A stretch of DNA of 54,972 bases, from NCBI GenBank assembly GCA_016714745.1, contig JADKCG010000022.1:1-54972 (forward strand). Reading direction: 5' to 3'. Under the pieces are notes generated by a model. The model had not been told where the DNA came from. It saw only the letters and a program-made list of their open reading frames with translations, and did not search any database. A program made the translations under genes and the position numbers. The stretch comes from Elusimicrobiota bacterium. Its GTDB lineage: Bacteria; Elusimicrobiota; Elusimicrobia; FEN-1173. Positions within the stretch are counted from its first letter, which is position 1. Each line of letters begins with the position of its first letter. Positions 25,308 to 35,731 of the stretch are shown here, piece by piece.

Positions 25308-26704
25308 CCCTTCGTGCGCGGTTCACCCTTTTTATCGCCGGCGTTGTTTTGGCAACGGTGGCGGCCTATACCGCGGCCCTGTTGGCCGCGGAAGCGGGGC
25401 ACTTTAAACGGCAGGCGGAGGCCGTTCAGTGGAGGGCCACAGAGCACCTGGCCCGGGTGTGTGGAGAAGCCGCCCTGACGAAGAACGAACTCACTGCCCT
25501 TAATTTTTTTAAAGAACTCCAAACCACACCGCACCTGTTAGAGGCCCTGTGTGTGGCCCCTTCGGGATTGGTTTGGCTCCGTGACGATCTCGGCCGGTTG
25601 AAGATTCGGACCATCATCCAACAAAATCCGCTGAAGAGAACCAAAACCATCGAGGACACGAACGGAAAAACCCGGTGGATCTACACGGTGCCTCTCCTGA
25701 GAAATGGGAGAGTGTTGGCGGCCGCTCAAGTTGTTTTTGATGGGCAGGAAACGGTCCGTTCTGTTCACCTTCTTTTGAGAGAAACGGCCCGCCGTTCGTT
25801 CGGTGTGCCGATCATCGCCATGGGGCTGGCCATTCTTTTGTCCTGGTTTGCCGCGCGGGCGTTGACGCGGCCCATTCTGAAAATGGCGGTGGGGGCGCGG
25901 CGCTTGGCGAAAGGAGATTGGAGCGCGCGGGTCCCCACCAACGCGCCCGGGGAGTTGGGCGAGTTGGGCCATGAATTTAATTTAATGTCTGAGCGGTTGG
26001 GGGAACTGGACCGACTGAAAGACCAGTTCGTCCACACGGTTTCCCACGACCTTCGAAATCCCTTGGGGGCCGTGGCCACTTCGGTCCGCATGATAAGGGG
26101 CGAAGACACCCCGGCTCGGGTGGCCCCTCTGGTGGACATTATTGAAACCAGCGTGGTTCGGTTGGAGGCCATGGTCAGCAATATTTTGGACACCGCCCGA
26201 TTGCGGGAAGGGCCATTGACCTACGATCTGAGACCCGTCCCCCTTTCGCCGATTGTCAACGAATTGGCCCGCTTGTATCAGCCGGTGGCCGAACAGTCTC
26301 GAAAAACCATCGGAATCCATGTTGCCCCGGACCTTCCCCCGGTTCAAGGGGATGAGGAAAAGATTCGGCGGGTGTTTCTGAATCTTCTGACCAATGCCTT
26401 CAAGTTCACCCGGGCCGGGGACCGAATTGAAATGTCCGCGCGACCGGTTCCAGGAGGGGTGGAAATGAAAGTGAAAGACACGGGTGTGGGCATCGAGCCC
26501 GATCGGTTGCAAAGACTCTTTGTTCCGTTTCGCTCCACCGACGGAGCCACGGGGGAGGCCCGGAAAGGACAGGGAACCGGGTTGGGTCTTTTTATCGTTA
26601 AAAGCCTCGTGGAAGGGCAGGGGGGCCAGCTTCGAGTGGAATCCGTGGTGGGCCAGGGGACCACCTTCACTTTCACGCTTCCGACTGCGGCGGGCCCCTC
26701 ATGA
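25304..26704 (+). CDS. Membrane sensor histidine kinase
   Basis: The protein has two transmembrane segments (about residues 8-28 and 168-187) bounding a periplasmic region of about 140 residues, then a HAMP linker (ALTRPILKMAVGARRLAKGD). HisKA motif FVHTVSHDLRNPLG has the phospho-acceptor His at about residue 247. The ATPase boxes are NLLTNAFKFT, VKDTGVGIEPDRL and GTGLGLFIVKSLVEGQGG. It is coupled to the upstream barrel gene by an ATGA overlap and to the response regulator downstream in the same way, so it probably senses an envelope state. The signal is unknown. Confidence 0.92.
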   Translation: MTLRARFTLFIAGVVLATVAAYTAALLAAEAGHFKRQAEAVQWRATEHLARVCGEAALTKNELTALNFFKELQTTPHLLEALCVAPSGLVWLRDDLGRLKIRTIIQQNPLKRTKTIEDTNGKTRWIYTVPLLRNGRVLAAAQVVFDGQETVRSVHLLLRETARRSFGVPIIAMGLAILLSWFAARALTRPILKMAVGARRLAKGDWSARVPTNAPGELGELGHEFNLMSERLGELDRLKDQFVHTVSHDLRNPLGAVATSVRMIRGEDTPARVAPLVDIIETSVVRLEAMVSNILDTARLREGPLTYDLRPVPLSPIVNELARLYQPVAEQSRKTIGIHVAPDLPPVQGDEEKIRRVFLNLLTNAFKFTRAGDRIEMSARPVPGGVEMKVKDTGVGIEPDRLQRLFVPFRSTDGATGEARKGQGTGLGLFIVKSLVEGQGGQLRVESVVGQGTTFTFTLPTAAGPS

Positions 26705-27384
26705 GTGGACGAATCTTTTTGGTGGAAGACGACTCCGAGATGCGCCGCGTGACGCGGCTTCTTCTGGAACGGGCGGGCTACAAAGTCGCCGAAGCGGGGT
26801 CCGCCGAGGAAGCCTTGGGTGAATTGACCGGAACGCTTCCGGATTTGCTCTTGTCCGACATTGAACTGCCGGGGATGTCGGGGGTCAAACTCTGCGAGGT
26901 GTTGCGCGCTTCGCCGCGGACCGCCGGGTTGCCCCTGATTCTACTGACCGTGCGCCGAGCCGATATGGACAAGGTGCGGGGGCTTCGGACCGGCGCGGAC
27001 GATTACATCACAAAACCGTTCGTGCCCCAGGAATTGTTGGCCCGCGTGGAATCGGTTTTGCGTCGGGCCAACCGGTCGCCCGCGCCCCTCGATTGTTTGC
27101 AGTACGAAGGGTTAAAGGTGGACCTCAAACGCCGGGAGGTCACCGCCGACGGCCGTCCCTTGACCCTCCCGCGCAAAGAATACGAACTCCTGGTTTATTT
27201 TCTCAAACACGCCGGCCAACTTTTGCGCCGGGACCGCATCGTGGACACGGTCTGGGGCGATGAGGTTGTCATTTCCGATAACACACTCTCCGTACACATT
27301 AAGCACCTGCGCGCGGCCCTCGGCCGATACGGCAAACAACTTCAAACCCTCGTGGGAGAAGGGTATCGTTTCGACGATGCCTGA
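26701..27384 (+). CDS. OmpR/PhoB-family response regulator
   Basis: A receiver domain shows IFLVEDDSEM (acidic pair), SDIELPGMSG with phospho-acceptor Asp53, LTVRRADMD and DYITKPF (conserved Lys). It is followed by a winged-helix output domain (LTLPRKEYELLVYFLKHAGQ, DRIVDTVWGDE, SVHIKHLRAALG). It overlaps the kinase gene by 4 bp and is its obvious partner. Target promoters are not visible here. Confidence 0.93.
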   Translation: MSGRIFLVEDDSEMRRVTRLLLERAGYKVAEAGSAEEALGELTGTLPDLLLSDIELPGMSGVKLCEVLRASPRTAGLPLILLTVRRADMDKVRGLRTGADDYITKPFVPQELLARVESVLRRANRSPAPLDCLQYEGLKVDLKRREVTADGRPLTLPRKEYELLVYFLKHAGQLLRRDRIVDTVWGDEVVISDNTLSVHIKHLRAALGRYGKQLQTLVGEGYRFDDA

Positions 27385-27639
27385 CCGGCGTTGTTGGTTT
27401 CCGCTAATTTCCGGAGCACAGTGGTTCGGTTCCTCCTTCAAAATACTATAACGCGCCGAGATTTCCCGAGGCTGAAAGGCGTGCGATTATGCGATTAAGG
27501 GCGTTGCCTTTAGCGTATATAAAGCCGTGTCTGATCTATGTCCATGCAAACTCGGCTGGACACGCCTGGGGGCTAGCACCATGTGATAGCCCGTGAGAGA
27601 ACACGCGGAGGAATGACAGAAAATCCTCGCAATGAACCA

Positions 27640-27909
27640 AGTATAAGAAATAAGCAACGTCCCAGAAGATTGCATCGAAGACAACCGGCGGTGACGGTGT
27701 CGCTCAAAGCTTTGGAGCGGGAGCTGGGGATCGCCCTCTTTGAGCGGCGCGGCCGCCGGGTGGTGCTGACCCCCGCCGGGGCGGCCCTGGCGGCCGAAGC
27801 GGGCCCGGCCTTGTCCCAGTGGGAGGGCCCCCCCGGATCGGCTGAGCGGCAAAGCCCAGGGCGTTCTGCGGGTTGGGGCGGGGGAATCCGCAGTCTACAT
27901 CAAGTGAGA
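27640..27909 (+). pseudogene. Fragment of a LysR-type transcription regulator
   Basis: The translation QPAVTVSLKALERELGIALF-ERRGRRVVLTPAGAAL is the recognition helix and wing of a LysR HTH domain. Past a run of seven C near 27828 the reading continues in another frame as SGKAQGVLRVGAGESAVYIK, the start of the effector domain, and then stops. The first 20 residues and nearly the whole effector domain are missing. The flanks are unrelated A/T-richer DNA, so it looks like a captured fragment rather than a decayed resident gene. Confidence 0.65.
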
Positions 27910-28082
27910 ATTTACAACCAGGGTTTTGACACTTGGCGATATGTTGGCGTAAGATTGGCGATTAGACGGAAGGCATTCATCGACGAACCTGTTACGTTAT
28001 AATCAAACCAACGCCCCTCATCAAAACTTAGGTGTAAGCGGCCTTATAAATAATATCCTGTTTTTTTTAAAGGAAGGTCTGT

Positions 28083-28634
28083 ATGAACAAGAATATTCTT
28101 CTATTTTTGGGGTTTGGATTTCTTGTCACGGTTGGCTGGGCAGAAAAATGGCGGCCGCCGATGTCGGATTATTCTTGTGAGACTGAAACGATTTCCGATG
28201 GGTCAACGGTTCAATCCAAGGACTACTACAGTGTTTTCAATGGAAATTCCAAACAAAGGCATGAAATGTTCGGGACAATCATTATTGAAAATCCCGGGAA
28301 AGGAACGTGGGTGTTGTTTCCCAGCCAAAAGGCCTTCATGAACCAAACGGAACCGTATGACGAAGTTTCTCCCGAAGGGGTCGCTTATAAGGGGTTCGGG
28401 CGGGTGACTCGCGAAAAAATTATCGTTAAATTAGATTTGAAATATGTAGTCGACGGGGAATCGTTTCACACTGTAATGCAAATGAGAAACCTGAAAATCG
28501 CCAAATTGGATCCTGCCTTGTTTGAGGTTCCAAAGGGGTATAAAAAATCGAAAAGGGGGTCCCACCTCAATACGGAGACGCTCCGTTTCCCCTCCCTGGC
28601 GGAAATGTTCAGTCAACTTAAAAATTCAGGCTAA
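28083..28634 (+). CDS. Secreted/periplasmic protein, LolA- or DUF4412-like
   Basis: This 183-residue protein has a clear signal peptide (MNKNILLFLGFGFLVTVGWA). The mature part contains beta-rich segments (DYYSVFNGNSKQRHEMF, GTWVLFPSQKAFMNQTEPYD) and ends LKIAKLDPALFEVPKGYKK. The 'DPALFEVPKGYK' ending is common in DUF4412 and outer-membrane lipoprotein carrier-like proteins. Function not known. The start follows AAGGAAGG 5-6 bp before ATG. A TATAAT hexamer (27998-28003) lies 80 bp upstream, but I found no good -35 box for it. Confidence 0.68.
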   Translation: MNKNILLFLGFGFLVTVGWAEKWRPPMSDYSCETETISDGSTVQSKDYYSVFNGNSKQRHEMFGTIIIENPGKGTWVLFPSQKAFMNQTEPYDEVSPEGVAYKGFGRVTREKIIVKLDLKYVVDGESFHTVMQMRNLKIAKLDPALFEVPKGYKKSKRGSHLNTETLRFPSLAEMFSQLKNSG

Positions 28635-28654
28635 ATGTTCTGTATTGAATTAAT

Positions 28655-28810
28655 CTGAATTTCCCAGTTGGACCCGGGATTCGACGAAGGATCTCTCACT
28701 TTTTAGTTCCTCAAAAAGTTCGTCCGATGTCCCTGCATCGACCTCACTTTTTTCGTCCTAAAAAGTGGATCTCCTTCGTCTCGGTCCTGCGGGCCAACTG
28801 GGAATTTCAG
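28655..28810. repeat. Long imperfect inverted repeat (cruciform-like), about 156 bp
   Basis: The left arm starts CTGAATTTCCCAGTTGG and the right arm ends with its near-complement CCAACTGGGAATTTCAG at 28810. Complementarity continues inward through GACGAAGGA and CACTTTTTAG, and again near the centre (CGATG/CATCG). Nearly the whole segment can fold into one long stem with bulges. It begins 20 bp after the stop of the preceding gene. Possible roles are a transcription terminator or a miniature mobile element; neither is proven. Confidence 0.65.
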
Positions 28811-28847
28811 GTTAACGGGTCGTTGCTGGTTCGGACCCCCCAAACAA

Positions 28848-28882
28848 AAGAGCCCACCCCCGGACTGGGAGTGGGCCCTTCT
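28848..28882 (+). terminator. Possible terminator hairpin
   Basis: The arms GCCCAC (about 28851-28856) and GTGGGC (about 28871-28876) flank a GC-rich loop. A short pyrimidine run (ccttctgcc) follows instead of a clean T tract. It lies behind the long inverted repeat. Weak as a rho-independent terminator, but the stem is strong. Confidence 0.35.
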
Positions 28883-29429
28883 GCCTCTACCACCTACAGG
28901 AAATGGTGTAGTTACCCCGATCGGATACAAGTCCATTCCATTAAATTTGTGAACACTTTTCACGATTATCGGCTGGCCATGGGCCTGCCGATGTGAACCC
29001 GTGCGAAGGCCTGTGACCGTTTAGTCGATGGGGTGCCCGGACAAAGGCAACGTGCCTTGAATGGCACGTTGGGCACTTTGGCCAAGGTCGGGCACGGGCG
29101 CGAGATCGTGAGCGCACTGGGTTGGACCGCCTCCAATGCCCTTGTGCGGGCCAACATCTCCACGCAACTGGAGTGCATCCTCGCCCATTCGGGGAGAGGA
29201 CCGAGGAGAGGGGTCCGCCCTGCCCGGCTCAAATTTGTGCCCGCTATGCGGGCGCCACAGCGCGCCTCTGTTCTCTCCACGTTCCCTGTCCAATGAATGA
29301 GACAGTAAGCAGAAGACGACTGTTCGCCGGGTCACCCCACCTCGGCGAACGGATCGCCAGTTAAACGTTCACGGTTGAATCGTCCGCCGTTGGAGCGAAA
29401 GGAGGACAGCCCAACACGCGGAAAAACCT

Positions 29430-31090
29430 CGCACTGGACGAACGCCCGCCTGCGGCGCATGGTTTCCGGACTAGCGTCCTCCAACCATTTCCTTGCCTCC
29501 AACGGCTCGGTCATTAAACGCGCCGCAACTCCTGCCTCCGATTCCGACGTTTCCAACTCCGGTCCAACGGAGAAGCCGCGCGGCCTTTTTGGCCGCGCCC
29601 CGCTGGGCTCCGGCGGAATCGTTCCCGCCGGACCAGTTCCGCCCATTGCTTCGGTCGGGGAACGGAAAACTGCTGACGGTTATTTCGTCGGGCGCGGGAG
29701 ATATGTTTCCCGCTCCGGTTTTCGGGCAATCCTCGCTCCGGACGAACGCCCGTCGCGGCGCATCAAACGCGCCGCAACTCCTGCCTCCGATTCCGACGTT
29801 TTCCGCTCCGGTCCACGGGAAAAGCCGCGCGGCCTTTTTGGCCGCGCCCCGCTGGGCTCCGGTGGAATCGTTCCCGCCGGAGCGATTCCGCCCATCGCTT
29901 CGATTGGGTAACGGAAACCCGCTGACGGTTATTCCGTCGGTCGCGGGAGATGTGTTTCCCGCTCCGGTTTACGGGAAACCCAGCGCCGGACGAACGTCCG
30001 TCGCGGCGCATTAAACGCGCCGCAACTCCTGCCTCCGGTTCCGACGTTTCCCGCTCCGGTCCACGGGAGAAGCCGCGCGGCCTTTTTGGCCGCGCCCCGC
30101 TGGGCTCCGGTGGAACCGTTCCCGCCAGACCGATTCCGCCCATTGCTCCGCCCGGGGAGAGGAAACCCGCTGACGGTTATTTCGTCGATCGTGGGAGATA
30201 TGTTTCCGGCTCCGGTTTGACGGACACCCCGCCCCGGACGAACGCCCGTCGCGGCGCATTAAACGCGCCGCAACTCCTGCCTCCGATTCCGACGTTTCCA
30301 GCTCCGGTCCAACGGAGAAGCCGCGCGGCCTTTTTGGCCGCGCCCCGCTGGGCTCCGGTGGAATCGTTCCCGCCGGACCACTTCCGTTCATCGCTCCGGT
30401 CGGGGAACGGAAACCTGCTGACGGTTATTTCGTCGATCGTGGGAGATATGTTTCCGGCTCCGGTTTGACGGACACCCCGCGCCGGACGAACGTCCGTCGC
30501 GGCGCATCAAACGCGCCGCAACTCTTGCCTCTGGTTCCGACGTTTCTAGCTCCGGTCCACCGGGAAAGCCGCGCGGCCTTTTTGGCCGCGCCCCGCTGGG
30601 CTCCGGTGGAATCGTTTCCCGCCGAACCAGTTCCGCCCATTGCTTCGGTCGGGGAACGGAAACCCGCTGATGGTTATTTAGTCGGTCGCGTGAGATATGT
30701 TCCCGGCTCCGGTTTGCGGAAAATCCTTGCTCCGGACGAACGCCCGTCGCGGCGCATTAAACGCGCCGCAACTCTTGCCTCCGATTCCGACGTTTCCAGC
30801 TCCGGTCCACCGGAAAAGCCGCGCGGCCTTTTGGCCGCGCCCCGCTGGGCTCCGGTTGATTCGTTCCCGCCGGAGCGATTCCGCCCCTTGCTCCGGTTGG
30901 GGAAGGGAAACCCGCTGACGGTTATTCCGTTGGTCGCGGGAGATATGTTTCCCGCTCCGGTTTTCGGACAATCCTCGCTCCGGACGAACGTCCGTCGCGG
31001 CGCATTAAACGCGCCGCAACTCCTGCCTCCGGTTCCGACGTTTCCCGCTCCGGTCCCACGGAGAAGCCGCGCGGCCAGAGGCCGCGCCCC
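29430..31090. repeat. Tandem array of about seven 248-bp units, GC-rich
   Basis: The landmark CGCCGCAACTC recurs at about 29521, 29770, 30018, 30266, 30514, 30764 and 31012, so the unit is 248-250 bp. Each unit contains the palindrome GCGCGGCC-TTTTT-GGCCGCGC (first copy 29578-29598) and GCGGCGC/GCGCCGC arms around an A/T-rich loop. Copies diverge by scattered substitutions. The period is not kept at a multiple of three, and open frames switch strand and frame between copies, so I regard it as non-coding. No gene in the array is supported. Confidence 0.85.
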
Positions 31091-31684
31091 GCTTCCGCCC
31101 CGGCCCCGCAGGGGCTCCACCTCCCGGCCCGCCGGTCACCTATGGGCTTCGCCCTTTCTTCGCGCGCGCAAACCAAAATCAAGTGGAGGACGTCGGGCCG
31201 GGAGGTGAACTCAGTCCCCTTCGGGGCCTGAGCGGGGCGGAATTGTGCCCGAACGGGCACATACCCCTCCGGGGTATACAGATAAAGGCCAAAGCAAATC
31301 CCGGCACCATCTCTTAAATGCACGGACGAGTTGGGGCACGTTCACTTGCGCCCCAATTTGTCCGCAAATAGGCAAAGCAAATCCAAAAGTGCCAATGCCG
31401 CGGCCGATAAGGCTGGCCGCCCCGCTACGTCAACAGCCAATAGGAACCGTCGCTCTGCTCCGGAAATATAACGGCGGCCTGGACGTGGCCCCTCCCCCCC
31501 ACGGTTCTTGCTTTCTTTTATTTTCGGTTTGGTGGCGTTTTTGGTGCTTTCGGTTGTCTCTGCTTCGTATCCGACGGCCGTGGCCAGGGCCCCTGCACAA
31601 GGGCAGGGGCGGGGGCGGGGCCACAGGCCGCCGCCCGTATAACCCCCCCCTCCCCATTTCAAGGGCAAAACCATGAAAAACTGC
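31091..31684. other. Non-coding stretch with small hairpins between two tandem arrays
   Basis: No supported gene. Small palindromes are visible, such as GTGCCC-gaac-GGGCAC-type arms near 31246-31262, ACCCC/GGGGT arms just after, and CCCCTGC/GCAGGGG arms near 31590-31607. Open frames here have no recognisable family and end in the 51-bp array. Confidence 0.5.
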
Positions 31685-32645
31685 CAGCCGGGCGCCGAAC
31701 AACGCGGCTCGCCCGTAGCGCGGAGAGACCCGCGCCAGCCGGGCGCCGAACAACGCGGCTCGCCCGTAGCGCGGAGAGACCCGCGCCAGCCGGGCGCCGA
31801 ACAACGCGGCTCGCCCGTAGCGCGGAGAGACCCGCGCCAGCCGGGCGCCGAACAACGCGGCTCGCCCGTAGCGCGGAGAGACCCGCGCCAGCCGGGCGCC
31901 GAACAACGCGGCTCGCCCGTAGCACGGAGAGACCCGCGCCAGCCGGGCGCCGAACAACGCGGCTCGCCCGTAGCGCGGAGAGACCCGCGCCAGCCGGGCG
32001 CCGAACAACGCGGCTCGCCCGTAGCGCGGAGAGACCCGCGCCAGCCGGGCGCCGAACAACGCGGCTCGCCCGTAGCGCGGAGAGACCCGCGCCAGCCGGG
32101 CGCCGAACAACGCGGCTCGCCCGTAGCACGGAGAGACCCGCGCCAGCCGGGCGCCGAACAACGCGGCTCGCCCGTAGCGCGGAGAGACCCGCGCCAGCCG
32201 GGCGCCGAACAACGCGGCTCGCCCGTAGCGCGGAGAGACCCGCGCCAGCCGGGCGCCGAACAACGCGGCTTGCCCGTAGCGCGGAGGGACCCGCGCGAGC
32301 CGGGCGCCGAACAACGCGGCTTGCCCGTAGCACGGAGGGACCCGCGCGAGCCGGGCGCCGAACAACGCGGTTTGCCCGTAGTGCGGAGGGACCCGCGCGA
32401 GCCGGGCGCCGAACAACGCGGCTTGCCCGTAGCGCGGAGGGACCCGCGCGAGCCGGGCGCCGAACAACGCGGCTTGCCCGTAGCGCGGAGGGACCCGCGC
32501 GAGCCGGGCGCCGAACAACGCGGCTTGCCCGTAGCGCGGAGGGACCCGCGCGAGCCGGGCGCCGAACAACGCGGCTCGCCCAGAGCGCGGAGGGACCCGC
32601 GCCAACCGGGGGCCGAGCGACACGGCTCGCCCGGGGCGCGGAGGG
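31685..32645. repeat. Tandem 51-bp minisatellite, about 18.8 copies
   Basis: The unit starts CCGGGCGCCGAACAACGCGG and is 51 bp (17 codons). It repeats almost perfectly from 31685 to 32645. Units up to about 32270 carry AGAGACCCGCGCCAG; most later units carry AGGGACCCGCGCGAG, so two subtypes lie in blocks. Because 51 is a multiple of three and the unit lacks stops, long frames are open on both strands. The plus frame 31673-32794 would give repeated PGAEQRGSPVARRDPR. No ribosome binding site, signal peptide or related gene supports translation. I call it a repeat, not a gene. Confidence 0.88.
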
Positions 32646-32765
32646 TGTCCTTACCAACATGGAGACATAACCCACGGCCAGCAAAAAGCTGTGCCCTTTG
32701 GGCTTGCCCAAAAAGAAAAGCACTGGGGAGAATTCTCGCCAGTGCTCAAAAAAAAGGGGGGGGAA

Positions 32766-32897
32766 TCAATAAACCCGTGCCAGCCCTGATCTAGCAATTC
32801 TTGATTCAGCCACCGCCCGTTAAGGTATACACGCCCCCACTTCATCCGTCCATGCAGACTTTAAAACATATGGCACACAAACCTCCGTTCCCATGTG
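32766..32897 (-). pseudogene. C-terminal fragment of an SNase-like nuclease
   Basis: Read on the minus strand, this matches the end of the nuclease gene at 36.4-36.7 kb: RRFVCHMF, an in-frame stop where Tyr is expected, SLHGRMKWGRVYLNGRWLNQ and ELLDQG. One G is missing in the last GGG run; restoring it gives the family ending GLARVY and a stop. It sits behind the helicase gene, where no upstream part of the nuclease is present. It is therefore a partial, decayed duplicate. Confidence 0.6.
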
Positions 32898-32987
32898 GCC
32901 ATCCCTTCTCATCTATGGGGTCACGCATCCCGGGATTAGCGGCCGACATTCCAATCGCTTATCGATCCCATCACCCGCGCTTTTGAC

Positions 32988-35731
32988 CTACTTCCAACAA
33001 CTTCGTCGGTCGGCGCGTTTCTGAAGCGCATAGGAAACAGAATTGATCCGGGCCCTCAAAAGTCTTTGTCGCCCTACCAATGTTCGGGTGTAATGCAGCC
33101 TCACTGCCCCAACGTATTTTCGCCACATTTTCTCAAAATATATGGCGGTTTCTTTGGTCTTTCCCAATATCTCGGGCAAAGCATGGTAATCCTTCCGAAA
33201 GAACCATCCAAAGACGCTCCCCCGCGCCAAAATATATCGCGGGTTCTCAATGGGGTCCAAAATTTCTTGGAAAGAATCAAGGAACAGGGATTTGTCATAG
33301 GAGGTCCCGCCTTCCAGTGAGCAAAGGACATACCCCGGCCCATCCCGTTCGGCCTGAACCTTCAACTTAGAGATGTCAGTTTTAATACAGCCGGAGTGGC
33401 AGAGCGCTTTCACCAACGCTTCTCCAACTAGGCGCATGCTGGATTCAATTCGGCCGTGCCTAAAAATTAGCCATAAGGATTTTAAACATTTCGGCACCGC
33501 CACAATCGCCGCGGCTCCAAAAGCATACCCCAACATTATCAAAGCCTGCCTGGGCGCCCAATCGTAGCGAAATTTAGAAAAAGCTCGCATTATATCCGTC
33601 AACACGTAACCGCCCCAAAGCAGTCCTTGCCAGAAGAGGGCCGTCAGTGTATTGCGAAACACAAAATCTCGCGGCAAATAAGATTTGTTGGCGCGGATCT
33701 CTTCAACCATGTGTGATCCGTCCTTCCCGTTCTTAAGAGCCTCATGCCATAACTGTCGAAGCCCCTCCCGATCCAATGCCCGTTGAATCATTTCCCGATT
33801 GATTTGGCTGATGCGGGCTTTGTTGAAGCGAGCCCAACCCGAGTCTTGTGATTCCATTTTCGATCACGCGCCCCTGATGGCCGACGCCGACAAAAGCCTT
33901 AAATCGACGGCTCAACATTTCATAGTCTTCTCCGGAATTCGGAGCTTCCTCCTCAACGCAGACCAAATGCCAGACGTTGGCCGTTTTGTCGGGGTCGCCG
34001 GGGTGCGAACGAATGGCGCGTCCGCGCATCTGATTGGAAAGCATGTAAGAACCCACAAAACTCGCCAAGACGAGCGAGTTCATCGCGGGAGCATCCCATC
34101 CCTCGCCAAGGAGGGATTTTGTCCCAACCAACACCGTGATATGGCCCTCGCTGAATAGGCGCGTGACGATCTGAACCATGACATCTCGAGTTGGGTCCCC
34201 AATTTCCATCACGAGGAAGTTCTTGTCGCAAGCCAAAGCGTCAAACCGCAAGGGTCGGGAGGAATCGGTTCTCTCGTGGACATACGCCTCGACCCGGTCT
34301 TTGCAATCCTGTGGAATAATGACCAAGGACCCTGTCAAAATTCCTAGCCTTACCCCAGCCATGGAAGCGCGGCGAATGGATTCAAAAATCGGCACAACAC
34401 CCAGCCGGTTCAACGGCCTAACATCATCCGGTCCAATGGGCAGTTCCACCTTCCGAATGAAGTCTGTCAATACCACCAATCGAAGGGCTGGTCCCAGGGC
34501 CTGGCTTTCAATTCGAACGATCTCTTGAACGCTGGCCAACTTATTGATGCTGGATAGAAGAACTTTTCTAATTTTGTCCGTGTGACGAAGCACAACCTCC
34601 CTTCGCTCCACAGCCCCAATCCGGCTCAGGTCTTGCCGAAAAGGCTTTAACAGCGCCTCCGCTGGTCCAAAGGATTCAGAATGAATAAACAGGAGCCCTG
34701 TCAGAAAAATCTCCCACCATTCCAAATTTAGAGGGGGCAAACGCTTTTTTTCATGCCCCATGATTTTCAGCAGGCGCGCCGGGACCACCCCACTGGCGTG
34801 GTTCAGAAAGATCAGGATGCTGGAAAAGAAGGCCGGTTCCTCAAGGATTTTCTCGATGTTGGCATCCGGATCGGTTATACACGGGTGCGCAAGGAGTGCC
34901 TCAATCAAGGCCTGGTCCTGAGAAATCCCTGTCAATATTCGCTCGACTTCTTGGCGAAAGCCTTTGATTTGCTGTTGTTCCTCGTCCGTGGGAGTGTTCA
35001 TGTAAATGGAATCTTGATGCGGGCAAAGATCGCCGAGCCCAACGAGTTCCGGAACCGGAACTTCGGCATCCACGGGCCCGCATAGGGACTTGTAACGCTC
35101 CCATTCATGCGGAGAAACATCGTAGGGGGGCGTAGCCGTCAACGACACCACGGTGAGCCCGGTCAAACTCTCTTTAATGAACGCTAGGCTCTTCCACCAT
35201 TCACTCCGCAAATGATGTGCCTCATCCAAAACGAGCGTCTTGATGCCCGCTTCCTGAAAAAGGCGAGTTATTTTTTCTGCTTCGTTTTTTATAATCCCAC
35301 GCGCGCCAATTGTTGGTAATTTCACTTCTTCATCGGATTCTTCTTTGGCCTCGCCGCGCTGTTCTTCCTTTTCTGGGTCGGCAACCCCGGCCAAGACACT
35401 GTGCAGGGGCTTGATAGGTGGACACGGTCATCATCTTGGGGTTTCGAATGTCCTTGGAAATCCAATCGGGTTGCTCATGGCCCGCCGGAAAGAACATATT
35501 CATGAACCGATCAATCCACTGTTCGCGAATGGCAATAGAAGGGGAGAGTATCAAGGCGGGTTGATTTAAGCGGCGAACCACTTCCAATCCCAAAACTGTT
35601 TTCCCGGAGCCCGGCGCTGCCACGACATTCAGATGTCCGTCGTCCAAATGTTCCTCAAGTTCCGCCAGTACCCGCGCTTGGTAAGTGCGCCATGTTTTCT
35701 GGAATTGAACAAAATCAGGGAATGATTTCAT
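32988..35731 (-). CDS. DEAD/DEAH-box helicase with membrane-like C-terminus (two frameshifts)
   Basis: One gene of about 915 codons is spread over three frames. The first part (35731 to about 35410) has VVAAPGSGKTVLGLEVV (Walker A) and ILSPSIAIREQW. The second (about 35410 to 33850) has LVLDEAHHLRSEWW (DEAH), VVSLTATPP, VLVGTKSLLGEGWDAPAMNS and NQMRGRAIR (motif VI). The third (from about 33850) has WARFNKARISQINREMIQRA and two hydrophobic stretches (FWQGLLWGGYVLTDIM, LIMLGYAFGAAAIVAVP). Joints near 35410 and 33847 each need one base. The family is an SF2 helicase with a long C-terminal extension that I do not know by name. It lies in an accessory region, so a DNA-defence role is possible but unproven. 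Confidence 0.75.

Noticed and set aside
29375..31208. Arg/Pro-rich ORFs of 100-250 residues over the 248-bp array
   Set aside because: Frames change between copies, both strands are equally open, and the unit is not a stable multiple of three.
29521..32645. CRISPR array
   Set aside because: Both arrays have contiguous units without unique spacers, and no cas genes are in the window.
31430..32794. Long proteins of 354-397 residues on both strands made of 17-residue repeats
   Set aside because: They exist only because the 51-bp unit has no stops in several frames. No ribosome binding site, signal or family supports translation.
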